Shown: in pieces, positions 62,011 through 64,000 of the stretch
How positions within the stretch are numbered: position 1 is the stretch's first letter
Layout of the letters: every line of letters starts with the position of its first letter
From: Bog-756 sp963727075
Lineage (GTDB): Bacteria > Actinomycetota > Acidimicrobiia > Acidimicrobiales > RAAP-2
DNA length: 64,000 nucleotides
Direction: 5' to 3'
Assembly (NCBI GenBank): GCA_963727075.1
Contig: CAVSET010000006.1
Coordinates: 1,612,001 to 1,676,000, forward strand
Notes under the pieces: generated by a model
Told to the model about the DNA's origin: nothing
Seen by the model: the letters and a program-made list of their open reading frames with translations, nothing else
Database searches by the model: none
Position numbers and translations under genes: made by a program

Positions 62011-62592
62011 CTACAGCACCCGTACCGCGAGGCCCGGATACTCCAACACGAGCCCGGATTCGTCGTAGAGGAGCTCGGACTCGAAGCCGAAGGCTGGAGC
62101 GCGATAGCCATAGCGCTGACGGGTACCGTCGCCATCCATTCGGAGGTAGTGCTGTTCGAGCCGCTCGATGCCGAGGTCGGCGGCGCGGACGAAGACCGCC
62201 GGCGCCTCCGCTGATTGGCCCACGCCCAACTCGAGCCGGTGCACGGGGACCGCGTTGGTACAAGCCGACGATTCGAGGTCGAGGTCGAAGCAGCCGTGGT
62301 ACTCGGGCGCAGGAGCACCGTTCACGTTCCAGTGACCCGCTCCGTCAGTATCGATCCGCACCTCGCGGTCCCCCGAGCTCGACCAACACCAGACGTGACC
62401 GGATGTGGTGATCCAATTCTCATCGAGACACATCGAATATCGAACGACCCATTCGCGCCCGTCCTGGACCGCGGCAGTATGCCCGTCCAGTCGGTGGCCT
62501 GACTCGTCGGAGTGCATCAACACGACCTCGAAGCCCTGGCGCGCCCCCCGATGTTGCCACGCCGCCCTACTTGGGAGTCTGGTAAACGACAT
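62011..62592 (-). CDS. putative glycolipid-binding protein (PF06475-like)
   Basis: A 193-residue protein from ATG 62592. It contains TRLPSRAAWQHRGARQGFEV, HRLDGHTAAVQDGREWVVRY, GAGHWNVNGAPAPEYHGCFD and LDLESSACTNAVPVHRLELG, then PAFGFESELLYDESGLVLEY, the actinobacterial glycolipid-binding pattern. No signal peptide; cytoplasmic or cell-wall-associated. It starts 17 bases after the VOC gene on the same strand. Confidence 0.8.
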   Translation of the reverse strand: MSFTRLPSRAAWQHRGARQGFEVVLMHSDESGHRLDGHTAAVQDGREWVVRYSMCLDENWITTSGHVWCWSSSGDREVRIDTDGAGHWNVNGAPAPEYHGCFDLDLESSACTNAVPVHRLELGVGQSAEAPAVFVRAADLGIERLEQHYLRMDGDGTRQRYGYRAPAFGFESELLYDESGLVLEYPGLAVRVL

Positions 62593-62609
62593 GGCGATAG
62601 TCCGGCAGG

Positions 62610-63098
62610 CTACGAGCCAAACAGTTCGGCGGCCCTTCGGTTCATCTCCGCATGGGACACGTCCTCGATGTGCTGGCTCATCATCCATTGCTGCCCGAAC
62701 GGGTCGCGAAGTCGCCCCCCACGCTCACCGTAGAACTGATCGGCCAGGGGGTAGATCACTTCAGCACCCGCGGCGAGGGCCCGTTCCCAGGCGTCGTCCA
62801 CGCTCTCCCAGTGGAGGGCCATGATGGCGGTGACCACCCCGTTGTTGGAATCCGGCGACTGCGCCGGGGCGTCCTGGTCGGAGCCTTCGCTGATCATGAC
62901 CACCGAGTCGCGGATCCGGATTTCGGCATGGATCACCTCGCCGCCGGGTCCGGTGAACCGCTCACCCGACTCCTCAGCCCCGAACGCCTGACGATAGAAA
63001 TCGATGGCTGCGGACCCATCCCGCACGATCAAGCGCGGCGTCACCGCTCGGAGGTGGTCGGGGATCGGCTTTACGCTGCCTGTCTGGCCCTCGGACAT
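62610..63098 (-). CDS. VOC-family (PhnB-like) protein
   Basis: A 162-residue protein from ATG 63098 (GGGAGGTG site; GTG 63104 is an alternative start). It has TPRLIVRDGSAAIDFYRQAF, GGEVIHAEIRIRDSVVMISE and AGAEVIYPLADQFYGERGGR, then RDPFGQQWMMSQHIED. This is the PhnB/3-demethylubiquinone-methyltransferase-like VOC subgroup with unclear function. First gene of a pair with the glycolipid-binding protein. Confidence 0.85.
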   Translation of the reverse strand: MSEGQTGSVKPIPDHLRAVTPRLIVRDGSAAIDFYRQAFGAEESGERFTGPGGEVIHAEIRIRDSVVMISEGSDQDAPAQSPDSNNGVVTAIMALHWESVDDAWERALAAGAEVIYPLADQFYGERGGRLRDPFGQQWMMSQHIEDVSHAEMNRRAAELFGS

Positions 63099-63173
63099 GG
63101 ACACCTCCCTGGTTCGCTCGACCTACGATGCCATCGCTTCGCCTGCAGCTCAATACGCCCGAGCTCACTCCTC

Positions 63174-64000
63174 TCACAGCAGCGAGGGAACGATTGCCTC
63201 CACCACACTCGGTCCCGGTGCCGCCAGGGCACGGGCCAGCTCGTCGGCGAACTCCTCCGCGGTCTCGGCCCGTGCCGCCTGAAGCCCCAAGCCGGTGGCC
63301 AGGTCGACGAAGTCGATCGACGGACGTCCGAGGTCGAGCATGTCCCGGGCCCGGGGGCCAGGCGAGTCTGCGCCGACCCGGTCGAGCTCCATGTTGAGCA
63401 CAGCATACGAGTGGTTGTTGAGCAGGACTGTGGTCACGTCCAGCTCCTCGCGCGCCATGGTCCACCACGACTGCAGGGTGTAGAGGGCACTGCCGTCCGA
63501 TTCGAGGGCGACGACTCGCCGGTCCGGCGAGGCGACGGCCGCTCCCACCGCTACGGGGAGGCCCTGCCCGATCGCACCACCAGTGAGACAGAGCCAGTCA
63601 TGGGGCGGCGCGCCGGCGGTTGCCCCCGGAGCGAAGAGCCCCGACGTGTTGCCTTCGTCCGAGACGACCGCGCCCTCGGGCAGCAGAGCTCCGATGGCCT
63701 GGCACACCGCTTGTGCGTCAAGGGCGCCGGTGGGAAGGGGCGGGGCTTGCAGCTGCTGTCTCGGTGCACATCCACCGACGACCTCGAGCAACGCCGCCAG
63801 CCCTGCGACCGCGGCTTCCACATCGTCGGTTGCGCCGGCGACGGCGTGCACGGAGCATCCATCGGGAACCAGATCGCTCGGCCTTCCCGGATAGGCAAAG
63901 AACGACACCGGTGACCTGGCATCGATGAGGATCAGATGCCGGGTTCCCTCGAGCTGCATGGTGGTGAACTCGGCCAGGTAGGCCAGGCGTTCGACCGGTG
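63174..64000 (-). CDS. thiamine-diphosphate enzyme, acetolactate-synthase-large-subunit-like (C-terminal part)
   Basis: The frame enters from the right window edge, so the N-terminal half is missing. Visible are LILIDARSPVSFFAYPGRPS of the central domain, AVVSDEGNTSGLFAPG, LTGGAIGQGLPVAVGAAVAS and the TPP-Mg motif ALESDGSALYTLQSWWTMAR ending 27 residues later in LLNNHSY. The sequence resembles the acetolactate synthase/MdlC group, but the exact substrate cannot be fixed. The stop is at 63174. Confidence 0.85.
   Translation of the reverse strand, partial: PVERLAYLAEFTTMQLEGTRHLILIDARSPVSFFAYPGRPSDLVPDGCSVHAVAGATDDVEAAVAGLAALLEVVGGCAPRQQLQAPPLPTGALDAQAVCQAIGALLPEGAVVSDEGNTSGLFAPGATAGAPPHDWLCLTGGAIGQGLPVAVGAAVASPDRRVVALESDGSALYTLQSWWTMAREELDVTTVLLNNHSYAVLNMELDRVGADSPGPRARDMLDLGRPSIDFVDLATGLGLQAARAETAEEFADELARALAAPGPSVVEAIVPSLL

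Overview
The window looks like chromosomal DNA of a high-GC actinobacterium, most likely of the Acidimicrobiia or a close relative. The support is roughly 65-70 % GC in most coding stretches, many GTG starts, two F420-type enzymes (a luciferase-like oxidoreductase and a TIGR03668-type PPOX protein), a SARP/BTAD regulator, a NfeD-slipin pair, and a lipid/aromatic-type catabolic gene set (acyl-CoA dehydrogenase, thioesterase, amidohydrolases, acetoacetate decarboxylase-like protein). No rRNA, tRNA, CRISPR array, integrase or transposase was found. It is ordinary accessory chromosome, not an obvious mobile element.

Layout. 0-3.5 kb: end of a nuclease-type gene overlapping an AddA-like helicase-nuclease. 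3.6-7.8 kb: a DUF5684-like membrane protein, then a minus-strand operon (MFS exporter, MerR regulator, dienelactone hydrolase, DUF6295-like protein) broken by many frameshifts, with a palindromic candidate operator at its head. 7.8-13 kb: lipoprotein, FtsH-like AAA protease with an unusual Walker B, and katA-fur with a Per-box-like palindrome. 13-20.4 kb: unknown proteins, a phytoene-desaturase-like oxidoreductase, and an acyl-CoA dehydrogenase / thioesterase / F420 oxidoreductase group. 20.4-26 kb: pdxH facing a class V aminotransferase, the tag-PPOX-secernin operon, YjbQ and an FMN reductase. 26-32 kb: a TetR regulator and aldo/keto reductase divergent from an intact four-gene catabolic operon (amidohydrolase, acetoacetate decarboxylase-like, SDR, second amidohydrolase). 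A perfect palindrome sits at the TetR start. 32-33.3 kb: a lower-GC stretch with a broken lipoprotein gene and the remnant of an AlkA-type glycosylase. 33.3-45 kb: small metabolic and regulatory genes (cupin, TMEM175-like channel, ArsR-AHSA1 fusion, GNAT, aldo/keto reductase, slipin-NfeD, methyltransferases, TauE). 45-53 kb: a broken amino-acid-oxidase-type gene, a tandem pair of unrecognised paralogs, VOC, Nudix, SRPBCC, DUF202 pair, cupin, GNAT and phosphotransferase. 53-64 kb: a 1050-residue SARP-type regulator, methyltransferase, NTF2-like, cupin, SGNH hydrolase, secreted protein, HicB-like and DUF302 remnants, phosphoesterase, two tiny zinc-ribbon proteins, glycolipid-binding and VOC proteins, and the end of a TPP enzyme.

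A striking property is the number of reading-frame breaks: about 18 of some 75 genes continue in another frame with the protein sequence otherwise well preserved. Several breaks lie at homopolymers, so uncorrected sequencing indels are the simplest explanation for many of them. Two loci (the AlkA and DUF302 remnants) also lack large parts of the protein and look truly decayed. The best candidate for an undescribed system is the TetR-controlled double-amidohydrolase operon at 25.9-31.9 kb. Its component families are known, but the pathway cannot be named from the sequence.
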